Source: Volvariella volvacea V23 (lineage: Eukaryota; Basidiomycota; Agaricomycetes; Agaricales; Pluteaceae). Taken from it: a stretch of DNA of 64,000 bases. The notes below the pieces were generated by a model. That model did no database searches, was not told the DNA's origin, and saw only the letters and a list, made by a program, of their open reading frames with translations. The stretch is taken from positions 124,001 through 188,000 of the forward strand of contig KB722756.1 of the NCBI GenBank assembly GCA_000349905.1. The letters run 5' to 3'. Both the position numbers and the translations under genes were made by a program. This document shows positions 45,890 through 58,600 of this stretch, piece after piece; position 1 is the first letter of the stretch; each line of letters begins with the position of its first letter.

Positions 45890-48800
45890 ATGTTCATTGT
45901 TCGATCTGTCAAATCGGCCTTCAGCAGGTGTCTCACATCCAAGCGAGATGCACATACACCCGATGCCGGTAGCCTTCCTGCAGCTTCGCCCTCTGACAAC
46001 CGCATTGAGGCTCCCAATATACCACTTGGTGCTATTACCAGCCAGCCCATGCCGATTCCTGGTCCTACCACTGCCAGTACTGCTACGGTCATGGCTAATT
46101 CGGCCTCGGCCACGGCAGGTGCTTCTGCTTGTCCAGCTACTGCTCCAGCTATTCCAAACCCCGATACTAATACAGCTATTCCAGCCTTTGATGCTTCTAA
46201 GCATGCCTCTACTCCTGCTGCTGTTTCTCCAACTGCCACTCTTTCTACCACTGCCACTCCTGTTTCTGTCTCTGATCCCACTGGACATTCTGCTCCTTTC
46301 ACTAAGCAGGCAAGGAGAAGGGTCCAAGGGACAGATGACCCAAGTGGTGAAGATCATTTCCAGAACCAGATACAGCAGACCCCACAGCATCAGAATCAAG
46401 ATCCTTCACAGTTGTGCTCCATAGAGCTCTTTAGTGGTGCTAATGTAAACAACAGTGGTGCAATAGTCAATAATGTAAACATAACTCAGCATGATCAAGG
46501 TGATTTTTTTTTTGCTTTTATATGATATCTATTCATAGTGCAAGCCTCTCTAGCAATGGCTGCAAATGTTGAAACTGCTATGCAGCTTGGCTTGGATATC
46601 AAGCAATTGCAGTTTCTGCAGAACTTATTAAATCCAATTGATTTTGCAGATAGATATCATGATTCTTGCATGAAAGACACCAGGGTGTCCATCATACAAG
46701 AGGTAGACAAGTGGATGTTTGACTCTACCAGCTCCAATGTTTGTTGGCTGCTTGGTGCTCCAGGAGCTGGTAAATCTGCTATTGCAGAATCAACTAGATC
46801 CAAATTGGTTAATAATCACAGTGTCTACATGGCATTCTTTGCATTTAGAAGAACAGATGCTGCTACAAGCAACCCTATATCATTGTGGAGAACATTAGCT
46901 TTTCAGTTGGGCCAGTATTGGCCAGATTATGCCTTGCAGCTTAGTCATTGCAAACAATTACCTAGTTTTGCTGATCAATTTGATCAGTTGATTAAGCAAC
47001 CTTTGCAACAACAGCACTATTATACAACTCCAATGCAAAAATGGGTTGTGATTATTATTGATGCACTGGATGAAGGCATTTCTGCAGATGAAAGGTTTAA
47101 GATACAACATATGCTCAAAGCCATTCAACAATGGCCAGAATTGCCAACAAATTACAAGCTGCTTATAACATCAAGAGATGAGACAGGCATTCAACCAGCT
47201 ATGAATAAAACAGATTACATTATTAGGCTTAAATCAGGCAAAGACTGTAATAATGAGGCCCATAATGATATCAAGCAATATCTTGATATACAATTTACTG
47301 ATATTAGAAAGCAGCATGCATATCTGGATGCAGGTTGGCCAGATGAAAACATTATTAGTGATTTAGCAGCAGAAGCAAGTGGATTATTTATTTGGGCTAC
47401 AACAGCTATTCAGATTATTAATGATGGAGATGTTGGTGATAATTTAGAGTTAGTTCAAACAAAGGGCCTTACACTCACCCAACTATATATAACTCTTTTA
47501 CAAAGAGGCATTAAGAATTTCACAATAATTGAATATAATGTTATAATTGGAATGATATTGCTATCTCAAGAAAGATTACACAAAGATACATTGAAGAAGT
47601 TTGCACATTGCCTGAAATGTACAACTCATAAAGTAGAATATATATGCAATACTTTAAAACCTGTTTTAAGCATCAACCAAGATTGTATATATATTAGCCA
47701 TGAAAGCTTTGCTGATTTTATCAGAGATGCTCAACAAGCCAATGAATATGTGATCAATACTCAATTACAAGAGAGGAATATGGCTATAGCATGTCTTACT
47801 ATTATGAGAGATCAACTTCATTTTGACATGTATAAATATCCTAGTTCATTTATGAGAAATAATAAGATTGAAAAAGAGCTCTTGAATAATGTATCAAGAG
47901 AATTGAAATATGCATGCATGTACTGGTCATATCATTTATTAAATAGCCAATCATATGATAAAGATATACAAGAACTGGTACAAAATTTTATAAATCAACA
48001 TGTGCCATTTTGGTTAGAAGTAATAAGTATGGAAAATAAAATAGAAAAAGCTATAAAATCAATGGCAAACTGTTATATTTGGTGCAAGGTAAGAAATATA
48101 ATAAATTATAGTGATAGTGATAAGATACTTATGATCAATGACTACAGGACATTGCCACAGAGGTTGCAGAGATGTGCTTGGAGTGGCAACAAAGTATTCA
48201 TATGTTTAGTGAGATAATATCAAGGAGCTTACCTCAAATTTATCTATCTTGCATGATTTGCATTCCTGAACAAAGCAATATTTACAAGTATTACAGAAAA
48301 TATTGTTTAAGACCATGGATAAAGAAAAGTGATAATTATAAATTTCCAAGACAAATAATGCAAATAAATATAAAATTTAATTGCCAGCAAGTGGTGTGGT
48401 CATCTAATGAAACAGATATTGCAGTATGTGATTATGGAATTTCAGTATGGAATGCCTATACTAGGCAGATACAGATGATAATTGAAGCAAATTGTAATTG
48501 CTTGGCTTATTCACCAAATGGAAAATATATTGTATCTGACTTGTCTGATTGCACCATTAGAATCTGGAATAGTAAAACAGGTCAAGCTGTTGGTCAACCA
48601 TTGCAAGGCCATACTCATTGGATAACATCAGTTAGATATTCACCAGATGGAAAATATATTGTATCTGTCTCAGATGATAAAACTATTAGAATTTGGAATA
48701 GTGAAACAGGTCAAGCTATTGGTCAACCATTGCAAGGTCATACTGTTACAGTGATGTTACCTTAACACGTCGGTCAGAGTTTTTGACAGAGATACCTAAG

Positions 48801-49822
48801 TACGTCCACTGAGAGCGAGTAAGATGACGAGAGCGATTGAGGCCAACAATATGTTGAGGTGGTGTCCATCAAAGGCGTTAATGAGGTAAGTCGGGATGAT
48901 ATTCGCACAGTGAAGTATGAGAGGATACAAGAGGTCAAGCTAAGGTTCTACGCTAGGAAGTGGGAGTATTTATATGTCCTTGTGGTATTAGGTTTGGCTA
49001 TGGGAGAAAATATGGTGCTTGAGTCATATGTACATGTAAGCTAGGAACGCGTAAGCTAAACGCGCGTACACTACTATATGGAGGAAAGCTATTGTAGTTA
49101 CTGAAAGCGGTTGTAACTACTTGGAAAGAAAATGAGTCTGATGCGTTGTCCATAATTAAACGAGAAGTCTGAAAGCACACAAGCTGATTGACAATTACTC
49201 ATCGTCATAACACATACTCAGAGCATAACATCAGTTGGATATTCACCAAATGGAAAATATATTGTATTTGGTTCTTCTGATGAAACTATTAAAATATGGA
49301 ATAGTAAAACAGGTCAAGCTGTTGGTCAACCATTGCAAGGTCATACTTCAAGCATAACATCAGTTGGATATTCACCAGATGGAGAATATATTGTATCTGG
49401 CTCAAATGATAAAACTATTAGAATTTGGAATAGTGAAACAGGTCAAGCTGTTGGTCAACCATTGAAAGGTCATACTTGGGGAAGTAACATCAGTTGGATA
49501 TTCACCAGATGGAAAATATATTGTATTCGGCTCAGATGATAAAACTATCAGAATTTGGAACTTTAATCTATCAGATCCATCAAATGAGCAAGCATCAAAT
49601 GCGATCACAAACCACAAATTAATTCATATTACTTTTCAACACTCATGGACTGTCAATTCTATCCATAACTCAAAATTATTTTGGCTATCACCAGCTATTG
49701 ATTACAATATGAATTCTTTATTATTAAAGCATGTAATATCCTCTGATTCAACTATTTATATACTCAATGTCATTTCTAATCATTATGGTCCAAATTGGAA
49801 AGACTTTCTCCAGCTATTGTAA
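45890..49822 (+). pseudogene. NACHT-WD40 NLR-type protein, WD40 part interrupted by a solo LTR
   Basis: The ATG at 45890 starts MFIVRSVKSAFSRCL, then a Ser/Thr/Ala/Pro-rich stretch. Exon 1 ends at 46499 after a repeated Asn-rich motif (GANVNNSG, AIVNNVNI). Exon 2 (46539-48088) carries the NACHT ATPase, with Walker A GAPGAGKS at about residue 276 and Walker B VVIIIDALDE at about 373. A 59-nt intron (48089-48147) leads to exon 3 with WD40 repeats of about 43 residues (ITSVxYSPDGKYIVSGSxDKTIRIWNSETGQAVGQPLQGHT type). The frame stops inside a 469-bp insert at 48744-49212; excluding it and one CATAC copy, WD repeats continue in frame. A G-run at 49478-49481 shifts the frame once more before TAA at 49820-49822. 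Proteins of this kind act in fungal non-self recognition and cell death. The NACHT/WD40 part is AT-rich and CpG-free. Confidence 0.88.
48744..49212. mobile_element. Probable solo LTR of a retrotransposon
   Basis: The 469-bp insert begins TGTTA and ends TAACA. It is flanked by the 5-bp direct repeat CATAC (48739-48743 and 49213-49217), which fits LTR-retroelement ends and target duplication. It has no coding sequence. It holds many CG dinucleotides (for example ACACGTCGG and GAGAGCGAG), unlike the CpG-free gene on both sides. Its removal restores GGT CAT ACT CAG AGC in the WD40 frame. No second LTR or internal retroelement genes are present nearby. Confidence 0.85.
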
Positions 49823-51739
49823 TTTTTAGCTGATATTTCTTTCATGTACTTTTGTTGTCTTTTTTGTTTTGTATAGAATTGGATTATATTTAGTCTGTTT
49901 ATTATCCATACATATTTTTTTTACAATGTCTATAGTTACATCTCTGTAGGCTATGCATCTTTTTGCTAGTTTTAGTTACTACAACCCTGTCTTATGTACT
50001 TCTGCATATACAATGGTATGAATATATACTAAGCCTTGTTTGTGTCTTTCTCTTTTATATCAAGTGTGTTATATAGTACAATAAGCAAATGTTTGCCTTT
50101 ATTCATCAACACCAGATATTACACCTCTGAGTTTACAATAAAAATGCAGGCTGGGTAAGTGCACATGTCAACAGTTTATAAGCTTACTTGAATATTCTAT
50201 TCTACATTCCAAATATGCACTCAAGACTTTTTGAGTTTGTGTCATTACCCAACAATAACTGCATCAAGGCTATTGTCAGAAATCATATCTTTATTCCCTA
50301 TTTATTGTCAGTGACTGAGTCCTGGGTGTCTCCTCCAGGATGACCTTTCTCTGACTACATTGCAAAATCTTGTAGAGGGCAGCCCAGGGGTGACTTTCCC
50401 ACTCCTGACTTTCCCTGTGGATACAGGCATTAATGACACTGTACAAAGTAGAGGACAGCCCAATTGCCTAATCAGGTATGATACTGCCTCAGTTGACTTG
50501 TCCTGAGTTGATAGGTGGTGTTATGTGATAAGTAACAGGTCACTCCAGAACTCAGTTGCTGACAACTGTGAAGCATATCTGAACAAAAACTTGAAACTTG
50601 AAACATAAATCTCAAAACACTTAGAAAAGAGCTTTCTAAGTTATGAAAATCTACTCATTATGCTGAAAGTGTTAAACAAGGCATATCTGATCTGAGTTTG
50701 ATTGGCCATCAGTGGCTGTGTTAAATAAGATTTGGGCTTAGTACATTGCATTGAATGTAGCTTCTCAACAAGCACAACCTGGAACTTGGTTTGTAGAGAT
50801 GAAATGCTTGTATTGCATGTGAATTTGACTCTACAGAACCATATTTTGAATATCTTGCCTCTAACTATGTCACATAGTCTACTCTACATGTATATCTCAT
50901 GATTGAGAGCAATAAGTAAAAAATGAGTTCTGTAGACTTGTTTATATTGACAATTTGAGCAAAAAGTGTCATACAACCATGAGTCCAGGTGTTGCCATCA
51001 AAGAGATACAAGCAATACATTCAATATACTCCACAAGGCCAAATTTGGCAGGCAAATTACCATTATTTCGACTTTTTGACCCAAATACAGCAAATATTAA
51101 TAATATAATTCTCTAGGCTGATACAGTATACTCTATTGCATATGCATGCATCAACAAATCTCTCTCGGGGGTGTTGTGGAACCCACAATGTCAATGTCTC
51201 AATGAAATGGGGTGTGACACATTGTGACGCGATTGTGACTCAGTGTCACACATTAGCAGAATTTTTCAACACCATATTAATATATTTTCCAGTGTGTAAT
51301 CTTTATGTATCTTCTCTTTTTTTTTGTTAGACAAAATTATCATGTTTTTATGGTCTATCAAAGCAATAATGCTCTTGACTTTAGAAAACAAGCTAAATAA
51401 TATTATTTCAGTGATACTGCTTTGATATTTATACTTAAATCACTAGTCATTACTACTCTTTTCTATCTGCTCCACTATTTTTGCATTTAATCTTGAGAAT
51501 TGTTCTTGTATGGTTAACTTATTATTATATATTTTGTATACAATTATTTTACTTGCAGCATTATTAAGAATGACAAAATATATTCTCACAAGGAGTTTCA
51601 ACCCACAATAGACATGTATAATACTATTAATTATTAAGAATACATATATTATTATAATAATTAAGCTGCAATTCACCAGTTAGTAAAAAATTAAAAGGTT
51701 ATATAGTATACAACTTATTATATTTCAAGTAGACTCAAT
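49823..51739. other. AT-rich, CpG-poor DNA without a recognisable gene
   Basis: The 3' flank of the NLR gene continues the same AT-rich, nearly CpG-free composition until about 51730. There it changes abruptly to ordinary GC content within F-box-like sequence. Short frames only. It may be the remainder of the inserted block. Confidence 0.5.
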
Positions 51740-52440
51740 TTCGGACCCGGATATGCCAGGCGCCAGCCATGGCCCACAGTCCAAAGTTACAGAATTTTGG
51801 GAGAAAGCAGAGAGGGCAACCCACTCATATCGATATTTATCTACCACTCGTTCCGAGACAGGTGGGAGGACACCCCCTCCGGCGATACACCCGTTCTCCA
51901 AAGCCTTGTTCAGTTCATACAAATGATGGGCATACCTGTCCATACGATGGATGTCCGTGGGAGAATCGGAGGAAGTCTTCCGGGGCTATTTTATCTCCTC
52001 AGTATGTGCCGACAATTCGTCTCCAGAACGGTGCTGGCAAAGACGTCTTGATCGGATTTCTTTCGCTGCCCAATGGTGGTGGTCCTCCATGCGCACTTGA
52101 GCTGCAGTTGCCTTATCCAAGCCCTGATTTCCCACAGGATTCGTTCGATGAACGGCTTGCAAGCATGAAAAAGAAGCAAGTGCAGTTATTGCCACGACGT
52201 CCGCATAACTTCCTTTCCAGATTTGAAGGTCCTCATTTTAGAAGACCTCGACGAGGAAAAGACAATGGTGGACCACGGCCCGCAATGGTTTCAACTGTTT
52301 TTGTACTGGCTCGCAGGACGAAGGGAGATCGAACTGGGATTGGAGACGCTGCATCTGGTGAGATGCAGGTTCAGCCAGGGGTATATAGACAGGCTGAAGG
52401 CTCTGTCCCGAATGTCATTCAACACGACGAAGGGAAATAA
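51740..52440 (+). pseudogene. F-box/LRR relic, C-terminal fragment (group B)
   Basis: Shifting frames give PTSDSP-like SGDTPVLQSLVQFIQ, IPVHTMDVRGRIGGSLPGLFYLL, LIGFLSLPNGGGPPCALE, and then LILEDLDEEKTMVDHGPQWFQLF and GLETLHLVRCRFSQG. These match roughly residues 345-577 of the intact gene at 39786-41519, in order. At least two frameshifts are present, and the CxCxxC motif region is garbled. The fragment begins at the sharp composition change at about 51730. Confidence 0.8.
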
Positions 52441-53290
52441 CCCCTCGGTGCCCAATCGTGTCAACTCACACCATCTACCGTTATATATACTTATTTCAAT
52501 TTAAGCGTACTCCATCCACGCTTGGTGTGTTCTCGTGTAGATTTCGTTCTTCATTCCTAAGCTAGTTAGATGACCAAGCCCAGAAAGCGTCGAACGGTGC
52601 TTTATGCAATTTCCGAACCAGCTAAACCACCGGGAATAATACCTTCAAACTCAAAGTCAACTCAGCACCAACATCAATATCGATATTAATGCATGCATAA
52701 CCGCGCACGAGGCTTGAGCGTGTATATATCTCTTAAGGCATAGCGAAAACGAGACGTAGACGGGGTCGGGGACAAAACTAGAGACGAAACTAGACAAGAA
52801 TCGGGACTAAGCTTAAGAGGGAGGGGGTTACTAAAAGCAAGAACTTGGATGATTAAAAGCGCTGTGGGGGCAAGTTGGAGCCGGGGTTGGTGTAAACAGT
52901 TGTGATGTCGGAGTGCAAGGGGTCCAGTGGCGGGTGTAGAAGCGGGATTATTGTAGCAGGAAAAGGGGACTCGAAGAAGGGAAGAGGTGAAGGAATAGCT
53001 GGATGAGATGGGAGGAGATGTGCTTGACGGGTGGTTGATGCGTTGTCGAGCAGAGTGAACATTACTACGCCCACACCCCACTATTCCGAGAAAACGGTAT
53101 TAACAATATAAAAGCGCGAAAATGGGCAAACGCAAAACGTTTATGTATTACACAAAAAAAAGAAGCGGAGTGAGAGAAAACGTCAAAGCGTAGGCAAAAC
53201 TAGCGGATGGGGCATAATCAATAGAGGTATGAGAAATCAGGGCATCAAAAAGAGCCAGAAATAAAAAGGGAGAAAACATGAAGAGAAAGA
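52441..53290. other. Intergenic, 3' side of the OSBP gene
   Basis: No coding signature was found. The right end contains the presumed 3' UTR of the minus-strand oxysterol-binding-protein gene. Confidence 0.5.
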
Positions 53291-55427
53291 TTAGGACGCC
53301 AATTTGGCGTCGTTCGATCCTTCTATGCAATAAGCCGAATCCTCTTCCAATTCCTCCTTGACGGCTTTCCATCCTTCTTCCGTTAATGCAGCGTATCCTT
53401 TTGATATATCTTTGTCAAAGTACCTCGGTACGAACCTACAACGAAACCCAGTCAGTCAAACGCCAAACAAGAGCGAAACAAAAACAGAAAAGGAAAAATG
53501 CTACTCACTCAACACCCTTCCTCTTCCTCTCAGCCGCCTCCTCCCTCTGCCTCTGCTCAATCGCGACCTTCTCCTTCGTCGCCTCCGTAAACTCCTTCTT
53601 GATCAGCTTGTCCGTAACATTGAACCACAGCTTCCTGCTCTCCCTCTCCAGCTGCTTCTCCAACGGCCTCACCATCTTTGGCACAATCCCCAACGTCCTC
53701 AGATCCAACAACGGCGTCCACTCGCTCTCCCCTCCCAGCCCAGTTCCGCCCGTCCCGCTGCTCGTGATGTCCACCTTGGATGTGGCAGCGGAGGCGGGGA
53801 GGGTGCCAGGGGCGCCGGGAAGGGGCGTGTGGGACGGTGTGGGGGAGGAGGCGGCAGAGGAGGTGGCTTGGGGGTATGATCCTGTGCCGACTCGGCGCCA
53901 TCGGATTTTGCCCCTCCAGGACCCGTCAAGGACGGCGACGACGTGCGATTTGGGGACGTGCTTGACCTTGGTCCATTCGCGGTAGTGCAGATCGGTATCG
54001 GTGACGGTGTGGATGACTCCTTCGACTAAGAACTTGGCGTTGCCTAGCCATGGCTGTAGAGGATGTTGGAATCAGTGCAAGGACGGAGAGAGGAGAGAAT
54101 GAAGACCGACCTCTTCTTTGTACTCGATGACAGTCCTAAACTTCCTTCCCGGTTTCCCACCCTCACAGGTAATAATCGTCGACTCTCCAACGGTAACATA
54201 AAAGCTTCCCCTCAGGATTCCATTAACGTGCGCAACAGGATGGGTAATATGGTATCTCTCTCCCTCTCCAAATCCTCCCGTAATATTCACATAAATCCCT
54301 TGATTAAACTCCCCGGGTGCGACACGTAAACTCCCCGTAGACACCTTTGCCGAGATTTGATCTATGCCCATCATCTCCAGATGTTTTTGCGGACACGATG
54401 CGTAATAGGCTGAGACGGGAGGATGATGGGAGACTTGTTCGGTTACGAACACAACACGTAATTGGCTCGAACCGTTCGTCTCGTTGTCTCCTCCCTCGGT
54501 AAGGCTCAGGCTCGAAAGTTGAGCGGCAACGTTGCCAGCGGATACGCTTGGCTGTGGGGAAGTGGCGGCAGTAGAGGGAGTTTTAGCTCTTGAGAGCATG
54601 CTGCTGAAGCCACTTCTGTTGCTCTTGGAGCTGCGGGCGCTCTTGATGCTCGCTGCATCGGAGATGACGGTGGTGGTGGGTTCGATTAGGTCGGATGTAG
54701 AAGGGGTCGATAAGGTATAGATTTGAGGGGTTGGTGTTTGCGACCCGTCGTCGGGGTAGGCGACGGGTGCGACGTCCCAGTGAGCACGGAAGTGCTCTCC
54801 AAGAACAGAGTTGTAGGGCTTGCAGACCTTGCCATGCTAGAATCACAGGGAAAAGCGCAGCGTGAGCACATAGGGGCCAATTGATAGGACGGTGCGGGAG
54901 GGGACGTACCACAAACTTGAGATCCTTGGTGAAGGTAAAGCGGAGGACTGCCAGCATTCGTTCAAAAGGGTCGCTTGAGTCATTGATACTGCCGTCACAT
55001 CACGATCGTCAGAACAATAGCGGAAGAAGAATGAAGTGATGACGAGGTGATACGGGAATGTGCGGGGAAGGGATTAGATGCTCACGCAGCAAAGATGTCT
55101 GGTCTGTCGAGGTATTGCCAGTACTCTAGGTTTGGTATCGGTTCAAGCAAAGAGGCGGGTAACGAGAGGCGCCTGAAATGGAAGGGAACGTTCGTGGGGC
55201 GGCAAGCGAGAAAGGGTTGTGAGTCGGGAGCACTGGTGATGACGGTGCAGAGACAGAACGTACATGGCAGCAATATCCTTCACGCCGAAGCACTTCTTGA
55301 CGAGCTGGAGGATCATCTTGAGCTTGCCACCCTCGTCAGTGTCCCCGCTGTCCGGGACCGAGATGGGTGGGCCGGGGGCGTCCTCGTCGACAAGAGCGGG
55401 GTCGCGGTCCTGGGGTTTCGCAGACAT
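53291..55427 (-). CDS. Oxysterol-binding-protein homolog (Osh/ORP lipid transfer protein)
   Basis: Six exons on the minus strand (55264-55427, 55086-55172, 54910-54988, 54111-54836, 53509-54053, 53291-53435) join in phase to 581 residues. The protein is a short ORP without PH domain or ankyrin repeats. After a short N-terminus come LEPIPNLEYWQYLDRPD and SSDPFERMLAVLRFTFTKDLKFV. A Ser-rich insert follows, then the signature EQVSHHPPVSAYY, whose paired His residues bind the phosphoinositide head group. The terminal FTEATKEKVAIEQRQREEAAERKRKG and FVPRYF are family hallmarks. The LEPxPNLEYWxYLDRPD segment recalls the yeast Osh6/Osh7 group, which exchanges phosphatidylserine for PI4P between ER and plasma membrane. 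Subgroup assignment is from memory. Confidence 0.93.
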
Positions 55428-55670
55428 TGAAGTAAAGACCGAATAGAGGCAAGGAAAAAGCAAGTGGGAGAGAAAAGAAAAGGGAGGAGGAGATGGTGGA
55501 ATTGCTGAGCGGGATAAGTAGATACAAATCCAACCACGTGCTTTCCCAATTTATTAATTTATTAAATTCCTCCGTTGAGCGCCCCCATTTGGGCACCCGC
55601 GAGAACAAGATCGCACCCCGAGACATGCTGCTGCTCAAAATCCAGGAGTCGAGCGCATGTCTCTTTCTCC

Positions 55671-58600
55671 ATGCCCTGCCCCGTCGCCGTGGCCCCTCGC
55701 GACGACCCCCAGCCAGTCTCACCAGGTACGCAGTCACTCTCGTTGCCTGCGTCGCGCTCACCGGGCCGCGTGCAGCAACCTATCTCGTCGGTGCAACTCT
55801 TGGGATTGCCCTCGGTGCAATGACTCTGTCTCAAGGAATCACATATGTGTTTCGCTCAGGCTTGGGAGTCTCAAGGCTCCTGCGTCTCCTCGTTTCTGTC
55901 ATCGTATTCTTGGGGGTATGCCACGTTGTGTTGAACATCGCGGACATTACGACAACTGTGCCATTCAATCCTCGCGAACCTGAGTAAGTCTCCCCACCAA
56001 AGGCTCGGCACACCAAATGACTGATGAGGTGCATCTATTGGTCATTCCCAGTCAACTACCCAGATTTCATCCAGCAAAGAGTCCGATGTACAGCGCCATG
56101 CTGATTCTAGATGGCCTCATCATCGCGCTCGTCCAAGCCTACTATGGGTAAGCCATGTATCGCCCCAACCGCGCCCAGCAGCTTCTAATTGTCTGGACCC
56201 CCAGGTGGCGATGTTACATGCTTCTCAAACGAGACTTCAAAATCGCCATCGCCACAACTGTCTTGACCACATTCACAATCTCTACTTGGTACGTGCGTCA
56301 CTCGCCAAGCTTCTCTTGTCTCTACATGGCCCGGGCATCACCACGATTAAACTCTCTAACCCCTAGGACATGTAAGTCTCGCTATCTCCTTCAAGCCAAA
56401 TATCAAAATGGGGCTGATAAATGAACTGATAACTCCCCCCATGCCGTTCTGCGGCCTCACCTTCCTCTCGCGTGCCACCAAGACGTCGGCGCGGCTGTTC
56501 AAGTGCGCCAGGATGCTATTCATCTACCTCGCCTTGGCACAACGCTTAGCTTCGTATGTCTTCTTCTCTCCTCCTCCCACAATTTCGATTCCTGATTGCT
56601 GCTTTTGCATCTGATTGTTGGCCGACTCGGATCGCCCATGCCGATGTACTGCCCCTTGCATCTATGTTCGCACCGCTATTTCCATTGCCATTGACATTGA
56701 CATCGGTGCTGTGCACCGCACCTGCCATGGTACTGGCAGCTCTCGCCCATCGTCACAGATGCGCTAATAACGACGCTCATGGCTGCCATTCTAATCAAGT
56801 ACAGCCGCAGAAGCCGCCAAGATGGGTGGCCGAAAACTGCCAAGTACGTATATATATACACGTTCATCTGTGGCTAGACCTATTTCCGAGAGCCGCGGCT
56901 TACTGGTGTGCTTGTGTGTATCTTCGGTCTTGTATTCATATCTGCGCTCGTTCTTGTGCGAATGCATCGCGTTTCGCGGAATGAAATGAAATGACTTGTG
57001 TAGATTGTTGAAGCGGTGAGTTGGGTCTACGACCGCGGTCTAGTCTCTCTCACCTATCGTGCACGCTGATCAACTACGTGGGGTATAGGCTTCTAGCGTT
57101 GACAATAATCACAAACGGGTAAGCACCTCCCACCACAAAGACTCGCCGCACAATACCAAATCCCCACACCTACAGATTCACACTCGCATTCTCCCTCATC
57201 CAACTGTCAACGACGCTCGTACAATGGAGCGGCCGCCCGCCTCTCCAAGCATGCTACGTCCTCCTCCCACTGCTTCCATTCGTCTAGTAAGCCATCCCCC
57301 TCCCCTCCCCAAATCTCAGCGTCCTTACCAACCTCCACCTCCACCTCGAACAGCATCGCAACCCTCCTCATATGGACCATGGCCCGAGACCCGTTCCTCC
57401 ACGACCTAACCTCCTCCTCCGTCCTCATCTACCACCCTCCAAGTGCGCACACGCAGAGGAACGACGATACGACCGCCACTTTGGGCCTTGGCAAGTCACA
57501 GAGCCCGATTTCGCCGTCTCCCTCTTCGTCGTCTCCAAGATCAAGAGGCAAGGGCAAAGCGCCGAGACGGAGGGGGTCCGAGGCGCCGTGGCTAGATGTC
57601 GAGTTTGACGACCACAGGCTCGGGCTCGGGCTGGTAGTACCTTCCCCGGATATCGTGCTGGAAGACAGGAGAGGTAAGGATAAACTAGCACCCGAGGTGG
57701 GCTCTGTCATCGGGTACGAAGTCGACGAAGTTGGGGACCTAGGCAATGGTAATGGTGATTGTAAGAGGGAGGTCGAGGGAGGGGGTGTTGTGGATGTGGC
57801 TACGCCGTCGAGTATGACGGCTACGAATAGTCCCTGGGTTGAGTGTCCTATTGGAGCGATCGCTACGCCCACTGCGGCTGGTGAAGGCGTCACTCTCAAC
57901 GCTGCTACCACCCACACGGATGCCACCACTACCACTGACTTCGTCTCTCCAGGCTCCAGCCACTCAAACTGGAATTCCTGCGGCGAAGCCCTTTCTGTGC
58001 ACATACCACCCAGCTGCTCCAGCATGGACCCGGGCGGTGGTAGCACGGATCTCATGGCTCTCAACCTGAGCAGCGGCGGGAACGAACGGGCAGAGCAGGA
58101 AGAGAGGCTCGCCAGAGCGAGGATTATAAGGCAGTTTGGGCGGAACGGGATGCTGAGCTGGGACGGGCATGGGCTTAAACCTGAGCCTGAGCCTCAATCT
58201 GAACCAAAGACTGGGACCCAACGTGGACCCAGGAGCGGAGGAAAGGAGTCTGTGCTTGTACGTATCCCTACGAGGGAGGATGAAAAAGAGCCAGGACGGA
58301 ATGAGGCCACCCTCGAGGAGGACGAGAAGACGCCCGGGTCTACTCCAACTCCAAAGATTGCGGGCGCTCATCCTCGTACCTCCGATCAGGCGTGCGCGTC
58401 TAGCGATATGCACGCTCAGAAGAGTCTGGGGGATGATGCAGGCCAGCTCAAGTATAAGTCCAAGTACGACGCTAGCCCCGCGAGTCCTACGAGCCCTACA
58501 AGCGCCACCAGTGGCACTCAGACTAGCCCTGGTACCACCACTAGCACACAGGCCAGCAACAGCAGCAACAGCAACGGTTCCAGCCACGACAACGCCAACG

